Positions 9,786 to 22,787 of a DNA stretch of 64,000 nucleotides are shown here, one piece after another. Within the stretch, counting starts at the first letter, position 1. Each line of letters opens with the position of its first letter. Source of the stretch: Anisodus tanguticus (taxonomy: Eukaryota; Streptophyta; Magnoliopsida; Solanales; Solanaceae). Below the pieces are notes generated by a model. That model did no database searches and had not been told where the DNA came from. It saw nothing but the letters and a program-made list of their open reading frames with translations. The translations under genes and the position numbers were made by a program. The stretch spans positions 13,566,001 through 13,630,000 of the forward strand of contig CM067541.1 of assembly GCA_034509755.1 (NCBI GenBank), read 5' to 3'.

Positions 9786-11143
9786 TGTTGGTACTCTATT
9801 GTACTTTATAAAGCAGTACGGGAAGTAAATAATTATTACAAGTATTCGAAAGGGTGAACAAATATTCAGAAATTGAATCTTGTTGAACAAATAGTCCAAT
9901 CTTCAAAACTGCCGCAAGCTTGTTGTGTCTTGAATCTTGATAACCTGAAATCAAGAAACAACTAAATCTGGATGGTTACAACGTTGTGTGTTGAGTCGAG
10001 TGATAGCCTTATGTCCTTAAGACAAGATTGCCCCGTATATATGCTTTTACGTTAGCGGGCAATAATCTCCCAAGATAAAACAATATTTTAATCTCAACGT
10101 TACAAAGCCAATAGGTTGAGCCTGGCGAAGAAAACAAATATGAATCGACTTGCTGAAGATATGGAATAGGAAGGAAGAGTTTCTGTCTACTCTTCTCTTT
10201 TGTCTCTGTGTATATAGTGTGTCTCTGTTGTGTATATCTTGTGTATATGTGAGGGTTTGGTCATTTGTTTCGAGACCACCTTTGTTCGCTTAATTTCGAT
10301 CCACGAGTTTTGCATTGAATTTCAGCCCTGTTTTTGAATTTCACTGTTTTTCGTGTGTTTTTTCGTGCTATATTTCGTTGTTTTTCAGCCTGTTGTGCAG
10401 TCACGAATTGAGCCAACAACTGCTCAATATATAGCATGGAAGAGGGGCTGTCCAACTGCCAAAAACAAGGTTGTTAATGGCCATTATGAGGGCATTAAAA
10501 TGACCAAGTAATGGCCGTTAATGGCCATTGAAAGAGGTGCCCAACTGCCCAAGTAATGGGCTGTTAATGGAGGAGTTAATCAGCCAAGTAATCAGCCAAC
10601 GGAGGCAGAACCAACTTTTCCGAAACTCTGGGGACCAAACTATAAATATTGAAACTTCAGGGACCAAACTGTACATATGAAAGAATTCGGGAGTACATTT
10701 GGCGAGAGTTCTCTGGTTCAAAAATAATATCCCCACGCCCCGTGGCCCGAGAACCCGACGGGCGGGCGGCGGCGGCGCGCGTGTGGGCTTAACCTTGAAT
10801 CCAAGCACATCTAGGTCTTCCCTCCTTTAAACACATGGGATACCCCTTGGGGTCCCAAACCCTTTACCAATTAGAGACTTATATAGAGAACAATTCTTCC
10901 TATTCCCACCGATGTGGTAGATTTGTCTCACACCACATTTTTATGCCTCAAACACCTTACTTCGTGGACCAATATCCCTTTCATTTCTTAACGAAATTTG
11001 ACGATTCTTGGCCCTACGATCATTTACTCACTTCGTAGATCATGCATGTGCGAAGAGATAAGGTCTCCAACATGCGGAACACTAGTGTTTAATTCATCAA
11101 AGATGGGTGGACGCATCTCCCTGCCAAAGGCAAATTTCCAACA
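9786..11143 (-). mobile_element. Solo LTR, family S (copy 2)
   Basis: A 1358-bp insertion beginning TGTTGGTACTC and ending AAATTTCCAACA on the plus strand. The perfect 5-bp target duplication TTTTC lies at 9781-9785 and 11144-11148. Reverse-complemented, it shares blocks with 22788-23950 throughout, including the GC-rich stretch (about 10730-10790) and the stretch carrying TCTTAAGGACATAAGG-type sequence near 10000. It has no coding capacity or second LTR. Confidence 0.88.
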
Positions 11144-11148
11144 TTTTC

Positions 11149-11592
11149 AAGGCCATACAGATTGCACATTGATCTAGCAGATTTGAAGAAGATGGCCGTG
11201 ATATATGGCTATATGAATGACTCGGAAACATGGGTGGAACCACCTTATGCCAAGGGTGGTCAGGTGCACACCCTTCGATAAAAAATTATGTAGTGTACAT
11301 AGGTTAAATATTAGCTATTATGAATATAGATTAATTTAATTTTGCACACCTTTAACACAAGTGAGAAGAAAATTTATACACTCTTCACCAAATTCTTGGC
11401 TCCGAAATGATTTGTCATAAATATGGGAAGTTCGGCAACAAATGGAGATTAGTCTCTACTGAAGTTGAAGCGCTCTCAATTGAAAAATTCATTCCAAATG
11501 ATAGAGTAGTTGAATTGTATTTGAACTCATGTATTAGAGTAGATCCAGTTGAGATTCAAGGCCATACATATTGCACATCAAACCAAGAATAA
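11149..11592 (+). pseudogene. Unidentified coding remnant, possibly PB1-like/MULE-associated
   Basis: I do not recognise this with confidence. One frame reads HIDLADLKKMAVIYGYMNDS followed by ETWVEPPYAKGG (about 11165-11270). A second open stretch, 11407-11592, encodes MICHKYGKFGNKWRLVSTEV through NDRVVELYLNSC. The pair loosely recalls the PB1-like domain plus N-terminal region of some plant Mutator-like transposases. The sequence TTCAAGGCCATACA-N-ATTGCACAT occurs at both 11146-11169 and 11555-11578. The solo LTR at 9786-11143 abuts it directly. Confidence 0.3.
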
Positions 11593-12402
11593 GATACTAC
11601 TATACGTATTAATTTAAAATTCAAGGTCTGGGCGTGTGTGCCTCAAGTCATTGAACAAATTCAGTTGTTATCCTAAAACTGTTGAAAGGTCAATCAAGCT
11701 AATAGTTGTGTTCGAAATAAGAGTGATACATTTTGTGCTTACTGTCCAACATATTCACATTTTTGTTGGACAGTGAAAACGTATAATCACATATGTTGTT
11801 AGTACTTGAGACTGCAATTTAGGAATACATACATTTTAATTCATTATAGTAGGAGTAGCAAAAAAGCACACGATATCGAGCTTTAATAGGAAAAAGAAAA
11901 GGAAACAAACATCGAAATTATAAGCCTGACGGTCGTAATTCATCCAAATTTTGACAAAATCAGGGGATGCTCCCTCAAAGCGCCTTACGTTTGTTGCGTG
12001 AGAGAGCCACATCATACTAATCTGACATGTGAAAAAATCTAAAATTTTTCTTTCTTATTTAAGATCAATTATTGTGAAGGAGTAACGATTATAAAAAGTG
12101 TACAAAAGTTAATTAGGACCAATTGAGGGCTAACATTATAGAAAAATCAAGTACGTACATGAAGTAATTAGGAACAAATATAGTTAGGCGATCTGAATAA
12201 AACGAGTCAAGTTTAGGGGTGTTTAGGTATTCCGCGAAAGAAAAATTATATTTAGACTAATTATACTCAAAGCAATACAAGTTCAAAGTAACATATAGGT
12301 GCTTAGATAGTTTATTAGGAGTAGTTAATAATTGATTATAATTGTAAAATGATCAAAATCTAAATTTAACAATACTTGAAAGGCCAAAAGTGTTGTTATA
12401 TA
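11593..12402. other. AT-rich intergenic DNA with a repeat arm
   Basis: No gene was seen. Sequence around 12160-12240 (GTACATGAAGTAATTAGGAA, then AAATATAGTTAGGC and AGGTATTCCGC) recurs in diverged form at about 21271-21360, just beyond the far end of the family A element. Confidence 0.5.
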
Positions 12403-13955
12403 TGTAGAGTTTTGTTGGGTCCAAAGCACATAAGTAACGCACAGCGGAAGTTTAAAGTTTTGTTTTTACTTACCCCAACAATTACTTCTGGTATGGTTAT
12501 ATGACAACCAATAACCTGTAACATAAAACATGAACACTTGCATGTTGTATTATCTGGATTCTTTATCAACTGTGAGTTCGCACATGAATGCCCTTTCGAT
12601 TGCAAGCTCCAAGCTTCAATGTATTTCTCTTTTGGAAAGCTAGGAAATCCGGTAGAGGTTCGAGAGAGCGTTTTGATTCTGAGTCTCTAAGACTTAGAAT
12701 AATAATATGAAATTAAGTGTATTGAATAATAAACTGAAGGTCTGTATTTATAGGTGGAAAATTAGGTCAAATCGGATTAGGGTTTGACCTTAGGCTTGAC
12801 CCAAAAATCGAGGCAGATTAGGTCATTAGCGTCGCGACCCTATGATGTGGGTGTCGCGGCGCTTAACGTGGCCCTACACTGTCTCAATTTATTTTTGGCA
12901 TATTCTTAATTAAATCCAAAATCCAACTTTGACTTAATTAAAATAATCATTATTCATTTAAATATCTCGATTCTAAATCGAATATTTAATACTCTCTCAA
13001 TACATCCTTAGATCGAAAAGACAATCGACATAGTGTGACCCTACATGCCTTCGCATATCAATATTAATCAAATTAAAGTCTACGCGGAACTCCTAGACGG
13101 CGCCGCAAGATGAACTCAATATGTGAAGTACGTTTACACGAATCCAGTAAACTTAACCTCTATGTGATAAGATAAAATCCTTTCATTCACGACACACCCG
13201 ATCAAGCTTAGGATTTGTCAAGTGTCTATCCAAATGGCTTAATCATTGTATGTCATCTATATTAGTTGACAACTAGACCATATTCTAAATATGTCTATTG
13301 CGTTGGCCAACAACTTAGTCAATCTAATAACACTGAGAAGCTGAGTGTTCTCTCGAATATACATTCGAGGAATGAATCCTAATCTTGGCTCAACTACCAC
13401 CTTTAATCCACATCGTAATGTACTCAATACAAGCCGTGTCTCAACCTATAAGGCATTTGAGCTTAGGACATGATCAAAGTATATTACTTTGTAGACAAGG
13501 TGCGCATTGACCTCAAGTCTAAGGACTTCTATACTCCACAAGCTAATCATACTTTAGACAAGTATAACAAACAGTATATCAGCAGGGTATACCAATACTT
13601 CCAAAGTATCCATGTGTCCATCACGAGTAGCCATTACTCGTAGCAGGTGAGACATACTACATCCTCTAAGGATGTGATGCAGACCACATGTCGACTTATC
13701 ACATATCATCGATATCCCATTCTCGATGATCATTAGTCGGGGATATTTTAAGAGTTAAGTTATAATATTAATATCTCACATTATTAATAACAATGTAACC
13801 TCTAGGGATGGGTATTATAGAATATTATAAACAGTCAACTAATAATTCAATAATTTCAAATGCCAAAATATTAATCTCTATTAATAATAATACGAATGTG
13901 TATAAAGTACATTTGTCCTAATACAAATTGTCTCTAGGATATAAATTTACTTTCA
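12403..13955 (-). repeat. 3' LTR of family A element
   Basis: A 1553-bp copy that aligns throughout with 19741-21270, for example the shared stretches ATCGAAAAGACAATCGACAT and CTCGAATATACATTCGAGGA. On the minus strand it runs TGAAAGTAAATTTATATCC to AACTCTACA. It carries a GC-rich CGCGGCGC motif at about 12855. Confidence 0.88.
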
Positions 13956-13969
13956 ATCTCCCACTTGGC

Positions 13970-16900
13970 CTAGAGCCAATCTCCAACATATCTAATGCCC
14001 ATATTCTCAAAATGACCATTATGCTTGACTAAGCTTAATGGTTTATTGAATGGGTCATCTAGATTATCGTTTGTGGGAACATAGTCTAATCTAATCTCTT
14101 TAGTATCCACCATCTCCCTGAGTATGTAGTACTTCCTTGGTACATGCTTGTTTCTGTTTGTTGATCTTAGTTCTTTAGCTTGCGCAATCGCACCAGTGTT
14201 GTCACAATAAATCATTATTGGACAAGTGGCACTTGGAACAACCCCTAGTTCCTTCAGGAACTCAGAAATCGCGACAACTTCTTTACCAGCTTCCGATCTA
14301 GCAATGTACTCAACTTCTGTTGTCGAATCAGCAGTTGTAGCTTATTTGGAACTTTTCCAGCTTACTACTCCACCATTGAAAATGAACGTGTACCCAAACT
14401 GAGATTTGAAGTCATCAAGATCCGTCTAGAAGCTAGCATCAGTATACCCAGTAGCAACTAGCTTTTCTTCCCCACCATAGACTAAGAAGTAATCTTTAGT
14501 TCGTCTAAGATACTTAAGAATACTCTTGACTACTTTCCAGTGTTCTTCCCCAGGATTCTGCTGGAATTTGCAAGTCATACTAAGTGCAAAGGCCACATCT
14601 GGCCTAGTACAGGTCATGACATACATGATCGATCCTATAGCCGAAGCATATAGGATCCTCTTCATGCGTTCAAGTTCTATAGTATTAGAATGACTATACT
14701 TCCTTGATAACTTGATGCCTTTTCCCATAGGTAGACCGCCTTTCTTAGAATTTTCCATAGAAAAATGTCTAAGCACTTTGTCTATGTAGACTGACTGTGA
14801 TAGCCCCAACAATCTATTAGGTCTATCTCTATAGATCCTAATTCCCAGAATGTAGCAGGCTTAACCCAAATCCTTCATCATGAAGGTACTGGACAACCAC
14901 TCCTTGACTGACTGGGAGAGTCTTATTGTCTCCCATTATCAATATGTCATCTACATATATGATAATGAAGGCAATACTCCCATCATTGTGTTTACTATAA
15001 ACACATAGATCCTCTTTGCTTTTGACGAAATCAAATGACTTGATAGCCTTGTCAAAGCAAATGTTCCAACTACTCGAGGCTTGCTTAAGCCCATAAATGG
15101 ACTTTTATAGCTTGCATACAACATTTGGTTTGGACTCAAGCGAAAAACCCTCGGGTTGTTTCATATATACTTCTTCAACTAGATTACCATTGAGGAAGGC
15201 AGTTTTGACGTCCATCTGCCAAATGTCATAGTCATAATATACAGCTATTGCAAGCAAAATCCAAATGGACTTAATTTTCGCAACAGGTGAAAAAGTTTCA
15301 TCATAATCGACCCCAAGCCGTTGATTATAACCTTTAGCCACCAATCTTGCCTTATAAGTCTGCACCTTGCCATATGCATCAATCATCTTCTTGAAGACCC
15401 ATTTGCATCATATGGGTCTAACCCTTGTTGGCAAATCAACCAAGTTCCAAACTTGATTTATGTACATCGAGTCCATCTCAGATTTCATGGCTTCTTGCCA
15501 TCTCTGCGAATCAATGTCTAACATAGCTTCACTGTAGGTTATATGTTCATCATCATTAGGAATATCTATCTCATTGTGTGTTTCAACAAGGAGATTAAGT
15601 CTTTCAGGCGGACGATGAGTCCTAGTGGTCCTACGAAGTTGATTATTCTGCGTTTCAGTGTTTGTTGCATTCTGATTGTGAAAAGGTCTTTGTGTGCTGG
15701 ACAATCCATCACCTTAAGAGCTTTCAGGAATGTCATTTTCATGTATTTCCTGAATTGAATGATGTACAACCATTGTATCATCTTCCATTAGTTATGTATG
15801 AGAGCCTTGTATTTCTGCATCATCTCTCACAACACTCCCATTAGTTGAAGGGTGTACTCTAAATACCCAATCTTCACTAGATACTCCCACTGAATCCTTA
15901 TTTAGGTCATTCGACAAGGGTTCAACTTCTATGTTATCTTGTGGTTCTTGAATTTCTTCAAGTTCTATCTCTGTGTAATTATGTTCTTTGTAGACATATT
16001 CTTCTTCAAGGAAAGTTGCGTTCCTGGAAACAATGACCTTATGTTCTCAAGGAAGATAGAAGTAGTATCCCTTAGTTTTCTTTGGATACCCCACGAAGTA
16101 ACATTTATCACTTTTGGATTCCAATCAGTGAGCATCTTCTTAACATATGCAGGGCACCCCCAGGGTCTCATATGTTAAAGAGCTGGCTTCTTGCCACACC
16201 ATATCTCATATGATGTCTTTTCTACTGACTTGAAAGGAACCATGTTCAGAACATATATTGAGGTTTGTATAGCATGTCCCCTAAAGGTATGTCGGTAGAG
16301 CTGAGAAGCTCATCATGGATCGAACCATATCTAATAAGGTTCGATTTCTCCTTTCGGCAACACCATTCATTTGTGGTGTTCCAGAAGGTGTCCACTCTGA
16401 TTGGACTCCATGTAGCTTCAAGTAATCTAGAAAATCCTTGCTTAAGTATTCACCTCCTCGATCCGATCAAAGGGTATTGATACTTGTTGCAAGTTATTTC
16501 TCTACTTCCGACTTGTACTCCTTGAACTTCTCAAAAGCCTCGGATTGTGTATCATAAGATACACATATCCATACCTTGTGAAGTGATCAGTAAAAGTGAT
16601 GAAGTATGGGAAACCTCCTTTAGCTTGAGTAAAAAATAGCCCACATACATCAGTATGGACCAACTCAAACACCTCCTTGGCTCGCACACCTTTCCCAGAA
16701 AGTGGCTTATTGGTCATCTTTCCTCTCAAGCAAGATTCGCAGTTACCATAAGACTCCAAGTCAAATGGTTTGAGGTAGTCTAACTTCCTCAACTTTGCTA
16801 TTGTTGATTCGTTGATATGACCAAGTCTGCAATGCCATAGGTAGGTAGAGTTTCTATTACTTATCTTAGCTCATTTATTTTGTATATTGAATATTTCTCG

Positions 16901-17245
16901 ACTACAGTTTAGTGTATATAATCCATCCACAAGAGAAGCAGTTCCATATATAACATTATCAAAAAAAAGTACTTGATTGCCATTATAAATATATGAGGAA
17001 AAACCCTTCATGTCCAAAACAGGGATAGAAATGATATTCCTCGTTAACGAGGGTACATAGTAGCAATCATTTAACACTAGACAATATCCAGAAGGCAATT
17101 TTAATCTATATGTTCCTACGCGCTCAGCATCCACTCGTGCTCCATTTCCAATGCGTAGGTCTACCTCACTTGGTCCAACCTTCCTGCTATCAGTTAGCCC
17201 CTGCAAATTTGTACAAATGTGTGAGCCATAAGTGGTATCCAATAC
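13970..17245 (-). pseudogene. Family A pol: protease, integrase, RT, RNase H (broken)
   Basis: The protease region reads MDTTYGSHICT (17242 downward), altered from the usual D-T/S-G-A core. Integrase follows: H..H zinc region LWHCRLGHINE near 16820, C..C in YGNCESCLRGK, and the catalytic-core start LVHTDVCG. Next come the post-integrase acidic linker, the RT start with YDETFSPVAK and QMDVKTAFLNGN (15386-15105), the RT active site IIYVDDILIMG near 14940-14960, and RNase H ending MGIRYVGDWL at 13970. At least six frame breaks separate these blocks. The product would be the Ty1/copia polyprotein; here it is inactive. Confidence 0.85.
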
Positions 17246-18142
17246 CTAGAAATGAGAGTTATTTATAGACATATTTATTTCAATAACGTACATACCTTGT
17301 CCACCAGAGGCAGAAGCACCTGGTGCTTTTCCTCCTCCTGGTGTCGTGCAGTCCTTCTTCCAATGCCCCTTCTGATTGCAGTTGAGGCATACATTGGCCG
17401 GATTCACCTTCATTTTCTTCACACCTCCATTAGGCCTCATAGCTGAGGGCACATCGACTGCTTTGCCCGTCTTCTTCTATCATTCCTTACCTTTTCGGCT
17501 TGGGTTGGCTAGTAGAGCTCACCATGAGCACAACTTTGCCTTTGGAGTGGAAGACTCAAAGGTTTTGAGCATGTTATGCAGCTCCGGCAGACTCGCCTTC
17601 GTTCCATTCATATTGAAATTCACTATGAAGTTTTCAAAGGAATGAGGGAGAGAGTTCAGGATGAGGGTGGTAGAGACATTCTTTTGCAGCTTCGTTCTAA
17701 TTGAAGCAAGCCTCTCTATCAACCCTATTATCTTCAACACATGATGCGAGACCTGACCCCTTTCATTGAGCTTACACTTAAAAAGTTCTATTAGTAACTC
17801 ATATTCTATAGTCTGGGATTGTGAGTCATAGAGACTCTTCAAATGTCCGAGCATCTCATTGGGACCCATGTTCTCATGTTGTCTCTGAAGTTCCATAGAC
17901 ATGGAAGACAACATCACGCACTGTGCTGAAGTGGCATCATCTAGGTGTTTTTGGTAAGCATCCTTATCAAAAGAGGCATATTGAGCAGAGTTTGTCGCAG
18001 GGACTGTTGGGAACATCGTGTCCAACACGTATTCTATTTTCTCTTGTCTCAGCACTATTCTCAAATTTCTCAGCTAGTCAAGGTAGTTAGGTCCAGTAAG
18101 TTTGTTCATTTCTATCAACATTTTCAATGATAAGTTCGACAT
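17246..18142 (-). pseudogene. Family A gag with zinc knuckle (broken)
   Basis: The start ATG at 18140-18142 encodes MSNLSLKMLIEMNKLTGPNY. A TAG stop follows where the sister copy at 44.8 kb has Trp. The frame then continues from 18064 as LRQEKIEYVLDTMFP through QRQHENMGPNEMLGHLKSLY (gag UBN2-type region). The nucleocapsid knuckle CLNCNQKGHWKKDC (CX2CX4HX4C) lies in 17452-17246. Frameshifts occur near 17519 and 17460. Confidence 0.85.
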
Positions 18143-19079
18143 CTTTGATAATCTGAAGAATTAGATAGACTGGAAATCAAACTCAAAATCTATTTCCTAT
18201 TATACACATTCGTTTAGGCTAATCAACATGGCCTTTTGTTTAATTAGCTCTCATTATTTTAACATACTTCTACGACCCCATGGTAGAATACATACATATA
18301 TTAATTAAGGTCATAATGGGCCAAGATTCAAGCCTATGTTATCTCCGCGTTTGCTTTGGCTGATAACTTCAATAATACATCTTGGTAGGTTCTAAACCAA
18401 TCACAAAACTTATTTGCAACTCTTGGTTGATCAAATATTATATTTAATCTTGCGTCCTTAGATTAGTCCGACACTTTGGCGCCAAGATTTGTCTAAGAAA
18501 GTCAACCCCATTACACGACTGCGTTTATGTATCTAAGTAAATTTGGCCTTTGTGAGAAAACACTTTGGTGTAAATACCCAAAAAAGTTTATCGTTTACCA
18601 TTACATTTAAAACACATCTATGAAAGAGTCTGGGTCCTCGTAGACTTAGAGAAAATGCTTTGGCATAAATACTCGTATCACCGAAAAAGATTTTGCACTC
18701 TAACAATTATAATAGACGACGCATTTTAATTAGACTTGTATTTAAAATTTTAGGGAACATTTTAATTCAGGGTTTTAACTAAGATCAACTCTTTTACGCT
18801 ATATCCAATATGACATCTTAATATCATGCAAAACTAATTACACATATAGTTGAGAACCGTCAACCCAATATACATGATATAAGATGGTTTAATCAAATAC
18901 TGGGCGTCGCCTGCCCATACAGTTATAGCAGATACTATTCTAGTAATTTAAATGACAAAAAATATAATATTTAGCACATAAATAATATACTCATCAAATA
19001 ATATACTGTATGATAATAATAATCTTGGGTCAAACATTCTGAACTCTGATTTTTTTTTTGTTTCTGGACAGGTGGGGCT

Positions 19080-19345
19080 GCGGCGCTAATCATTAGGGTC
19101 GCGACGCCACTAAGGCAGAAGCCTTTCTGCTTCTGCAAATGCATTAGCGCCGCGACACTCCACTATGGAGCCACGACGCTGCAAAGGCAGAAACATTTCG
19201 GCTTCTGTAAATGCATTTGTGCAGCGACGCTCCACCATGGAGCCGCGGCGCCTACTGTCTAGTAAGTCCAAAATTTGAAATGAAGCATTAGCGCCGCGGT
19301 GCTCCACCATGGAGCCGCGGCGCCGCCTTGAAAACCCTAGCAAGC
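19080..19345 (-). repeat. GC-rich minisatellite in family A leader
   Basis: Repeated units of roughly 65-75 bp combine a palindromic GC core with a GGCAGAAAC/TTTCTGCTTCTG spacer. The core is best seen at 19291-19323: GCGCCGCGGTGCTCC facing GGAGCCGCGGCGC. Cores occur near 19147, 19213 and 19291. The minus-strand frame reads RRGSMVEHRGANA-type repeats, which I take to be incidental and not a gene. Confidence 0.75.
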
Positions 19346-19740
19346 GTCGCGGCGCCGACGTCCTGGCAAAACGTTTCTGTGTTGATTTTTCAAAATCGTT
19401 CGAGCCCTAAATCCAATTTAGGGACCAAATACAAATCTTTTATCATCACCCACCATTATCAATAACGCACACATCGACCATCATCCGTCTTTACCCATTC
19501 TTTGCCGTGCACCTTGCAATGAATCAGACATCGCACGTTTGGCTTAGTTCGAGTTAGAACGGAATGACTTCCTCGAGTTAGTGTAGGAGATAATTTAGGG
19601 TGATATTAAAAGGTTAACATTCGGTCAAGATATGTAGGATTTCAAGAAACCTTATTTTCATCCAATTTTATGTTTAACCCATATTATAATGTTATTCAAT
19701 TGTTAGATAACCACTAAACCAGTCTGGGCTCTGATACCAC

Positions 19741-21270
19741 TGTAGGGTTTTGTTGGGTTCAAAGCACATAAGTAAGGTACAACAGAAGTTTAAAGTTTTG
19801 TTCTTACTTACCCCAACAATTACTTCTGGTATGGTTATATGACAACCAATAACTTGTAACATAATGCATGAACACTTACATGTTGTATTATCTGGAATCT
19901 TTATCAACTGTGGGTTCGCACACGAATGCCCTTTCAATTGCAAGCTCCAAGCTTCAATGTATTTCTCTTTTGGAAAGCTAGGAAATCCGGCAGAGGTTCG
20001 AGAGAGCATTTTGATTCTGAGTCTCTAAGACTTAGAATAATAATATGAAATTAAGTGTATTGAATAATGAAGTGAATGTCTGTATTTATAGTGGAAAATT
20101 TGGTCAAACCGGATTAGGGTTTGACCTTGGACCTGGCCTAAAAATCGAGGCAGATTAGGTCATTAGCGCCGCGGCGCTTGACGTGGCCCTACACTGTCTC
20201 GATTTATTTTCTGCATATTCTTAATTAAATCCAAAATTCAATTTTGACTTAATTAAAACAATCATTATTCATTTAAATATCTCTATTCTAAATCGAATAT
20301 TTAATATTCTCTATATACATCCTTAGATCGAAAAGACAATCGACATAGTGTGACCCTACATGCCTTCGCATATCGACATTAATTAAATTAAGGTCTACGC
20401 GGAACTCCTAGACGGCGCCGCAAGACGAACTCAATATGTGAAGTACGTTTACACAAATCCAGTAAACTTAACCTCTATGTGGTAAGATAAAATAATTTCA
20501 TTCACGTCACACCCGATCAAGCTTAGGATTTGTCAACTGTCTATCCAAATGGCTTAATCATTGTATCTCATCTATATTAGTTGACAACTAGGCCATATTC
20601 TAAATATGTCTATTGTGTTGGCCAACGACTTAGTCAACCTAATAACACTGAGAAGCTGAGTGTTCTCTCGAATATACATTCGAGGAATGAATCCTAATCT
20701 TGGCTCAACTACCACCTTTAATCCACATTGTAATGTACCCAATACAAGCCGTATCTCAACCTATAAGGCATTTGAGCTTAGGACATGATCAAAGTATATT
20801 ACTTTGTAAACAAGGTGCGCATTGACCTCAAATCTAAGGACTTCTATCTCCCACATGCTAATCATACTTTAGACAAGTATAACAAACAATATATCAGCAG
20901 GGTATACCAATACTTCTAAAGTATCCACGTGTCCATCACGAGTAGCCATTACTCGTAGTAGGTGAGACATACTACATCCTCTAAGGATGTGATGTAGACA
21001 ACATGTCGACTTTTCACATATCATCGATATCCCATTCTCGATGATCATTAGTCGAGGCTATTTTAAGAGTTATGTTATAATATTAATATCTCACATTATT
21101 AATAACAACGTAACCTCTAGGGATGCATATTATAGAATATTATAAACAATCAACTAATAATTTAATAATTGCAAATGCCAAAATATTAATCTCCATTAAT
21201 AATAATACGAATGTGTATAAAGTACATTTGTCCTAATACAGATTGTCTCTAGGACATAAATATAATTTCA
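19741..21270 (-). repeat. 5' LTR of family A element
   Basis: A 1530-bp partner of 12403-13955, ending CCAACAAAACCCTACA on the minus strand directly before one spacer base and the Met-tRNA primer site. Its minus-strand start TGAAATTATATTTATGTCC defines the family A LTR terminus used for the copies at 42.3 and 49.3 kb. Confidence 0.88.
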
Positions 21271-22487
21271 AGTACATGAGGTAATTAGGACCAAATATAA
21301 TTAGAAGGAATCTATATAAAATACGTCAAAATTAGGGAATCTTCAAGTATTCCGCCTTTAGTTAATTGAGGAATTTCATTGTTTCCGTCCCTTGTTTGGA
21401 AATTCAATTATTTTATAAAATTATTCATTTAAAGATTATACGTTGATCTATTTTTATCTGACACTAAAAAAAATTCAAAAAAAGTCTTTTTAGATTGGAT
21501 GGGAATGAATGAAAAAATATTTAATCGTCCCATATTCAATCTGGAATTTTGGTATGATGAGGTAAGACTAACGTATGTAATTTTAGAAACCTCATTACAT
21601 CCTTGGATGGCGACATAACAAGAACAGTGAGTTCCCTTTTTAATTTTCCAAGTTCTTACTCCAATTTTCTGAAACATTTGAAAAAAAGGAAGTTGCATAA
21701 GTAAATAATTTTAAAGTTGACATTGCTAATTATTAGCATAAGATTAATTATATCAATTATAGTCAAATAATATTTATCACATTAACATAACTTCTATTAA
21801 AGACCTAAAATTGTGCACAATATTAGCAATTGATTATGTCATTCTTGCTTTCGGTGGAAGAGAATGATGAAGATCTAGGCATGAACATTATTCATGGAGA
21901 GGCGCTTGATGGTGATCATTTTTGTGGCGTTATACAGTCTTTAGTGCTTTATGTTTCAATGGTTTGAAACCCTTCTTACTTTCTTTGTTAACCCTATTAA
22001 TGACCAAAAAGATATTTATAATTAATGTAGTTCATCCTCCATTCATTAATATAGAGAACAATGATTAAGAATCCTACAATGATTATGGGCAAGAATATTT
22101 TTACTTTCTCACGAGTTGAATTCCGGAAATCATGTTTGGCCAAACTCCGAAACTTTTCAATATTGAAAAATACTAAAAAGTTGTTTTCACTGTAAATCAC
22201 TCAAAACATTAAAAAAAAAAACAAGTTCAATAACACAACTCCAATTTCCAAATACCATTTTTCACTTAAAAAACAAAAAACTATTTTTTTTTCAAATACT
22301 CATGATTTTCATGGCCAAACAAGCCCGATACATATCAGTGTATACGTTTTGTATATTTGAGCTACTGCCTCTAATTAAGTTTTGCCAACGTATTAAGTTT
22401 TTCCGTTTTGAGTTAAATTAGGTTTACTATTATAAACTTGCATCGTAGTCGGTTTATGAATATCTTTCCTTCAAAATCAATTGACAA
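21271..22487. other. AT-rich intergenic DNA
   Basis: No supported gene was found. The first 90 bp are a diverged repeat of 12160-12240. The rest is AT-rich and may include the promoter of the gene starting at 22488 (AT-rich, with no clear TATA box chosen). Confidence 0.45.
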
Positions 22488-22787
22488 ATGGCCGAATCAA
22501 CAGAGCAAAACCTAGAAGGAGTAATAAAATGTTTTTGCTATTACGACGATGAGCCACCACCATTAGAAGGATGCCCGTTATGCAATCCGACCAATGAATA
22601 TCCCCGCGTCGACGACGACGACATCGATAATTATCTCGATGGATATCCTAATGGAACTTTGAAGGAGCATCGTCCTAATATTGATCAAAGTTCGAAGAGA
22701 TATGGCCATCAGTCTCGTCAAACGCATGTTTGCTTCCTTTTGTTCAATTTATAGCTTCTTATATACATATTGATATCGTGTGCTTTG

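Larger units (their letters stand above)
12403..21270 (-). mobile_element. Ty1/copia element, family A, full-length but decayed (8.9 kb)
   Basis: 3' LTR 12403-13955, 5' LTR 19741-21270, primer site TGGTATCAGAGCCC complementary at 19726-19739 (minus strand, one base after the LTR), and purine tract AAGTGGGAGAT next to the 3' LTR. Internal order on the minus strand is gag, zinc knuckle, protease, integrase, RT, RNase H, the Ty1/copia order. A long leader (about 18150-19740) separates the 5' LTR from gag. Stops and frameshifts occur throughout. The immediate flanks ATATA and AGTAC do not match, so no target duplication is present. Confidence 0.88.

Noticed and set aside
19110..19343. Repeat protein frame RRGSMVEHRGANA
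   Set aside because: Translation of the palindromic GC minisatellite in a retroelement leader; the repetition is explained at DNA level.
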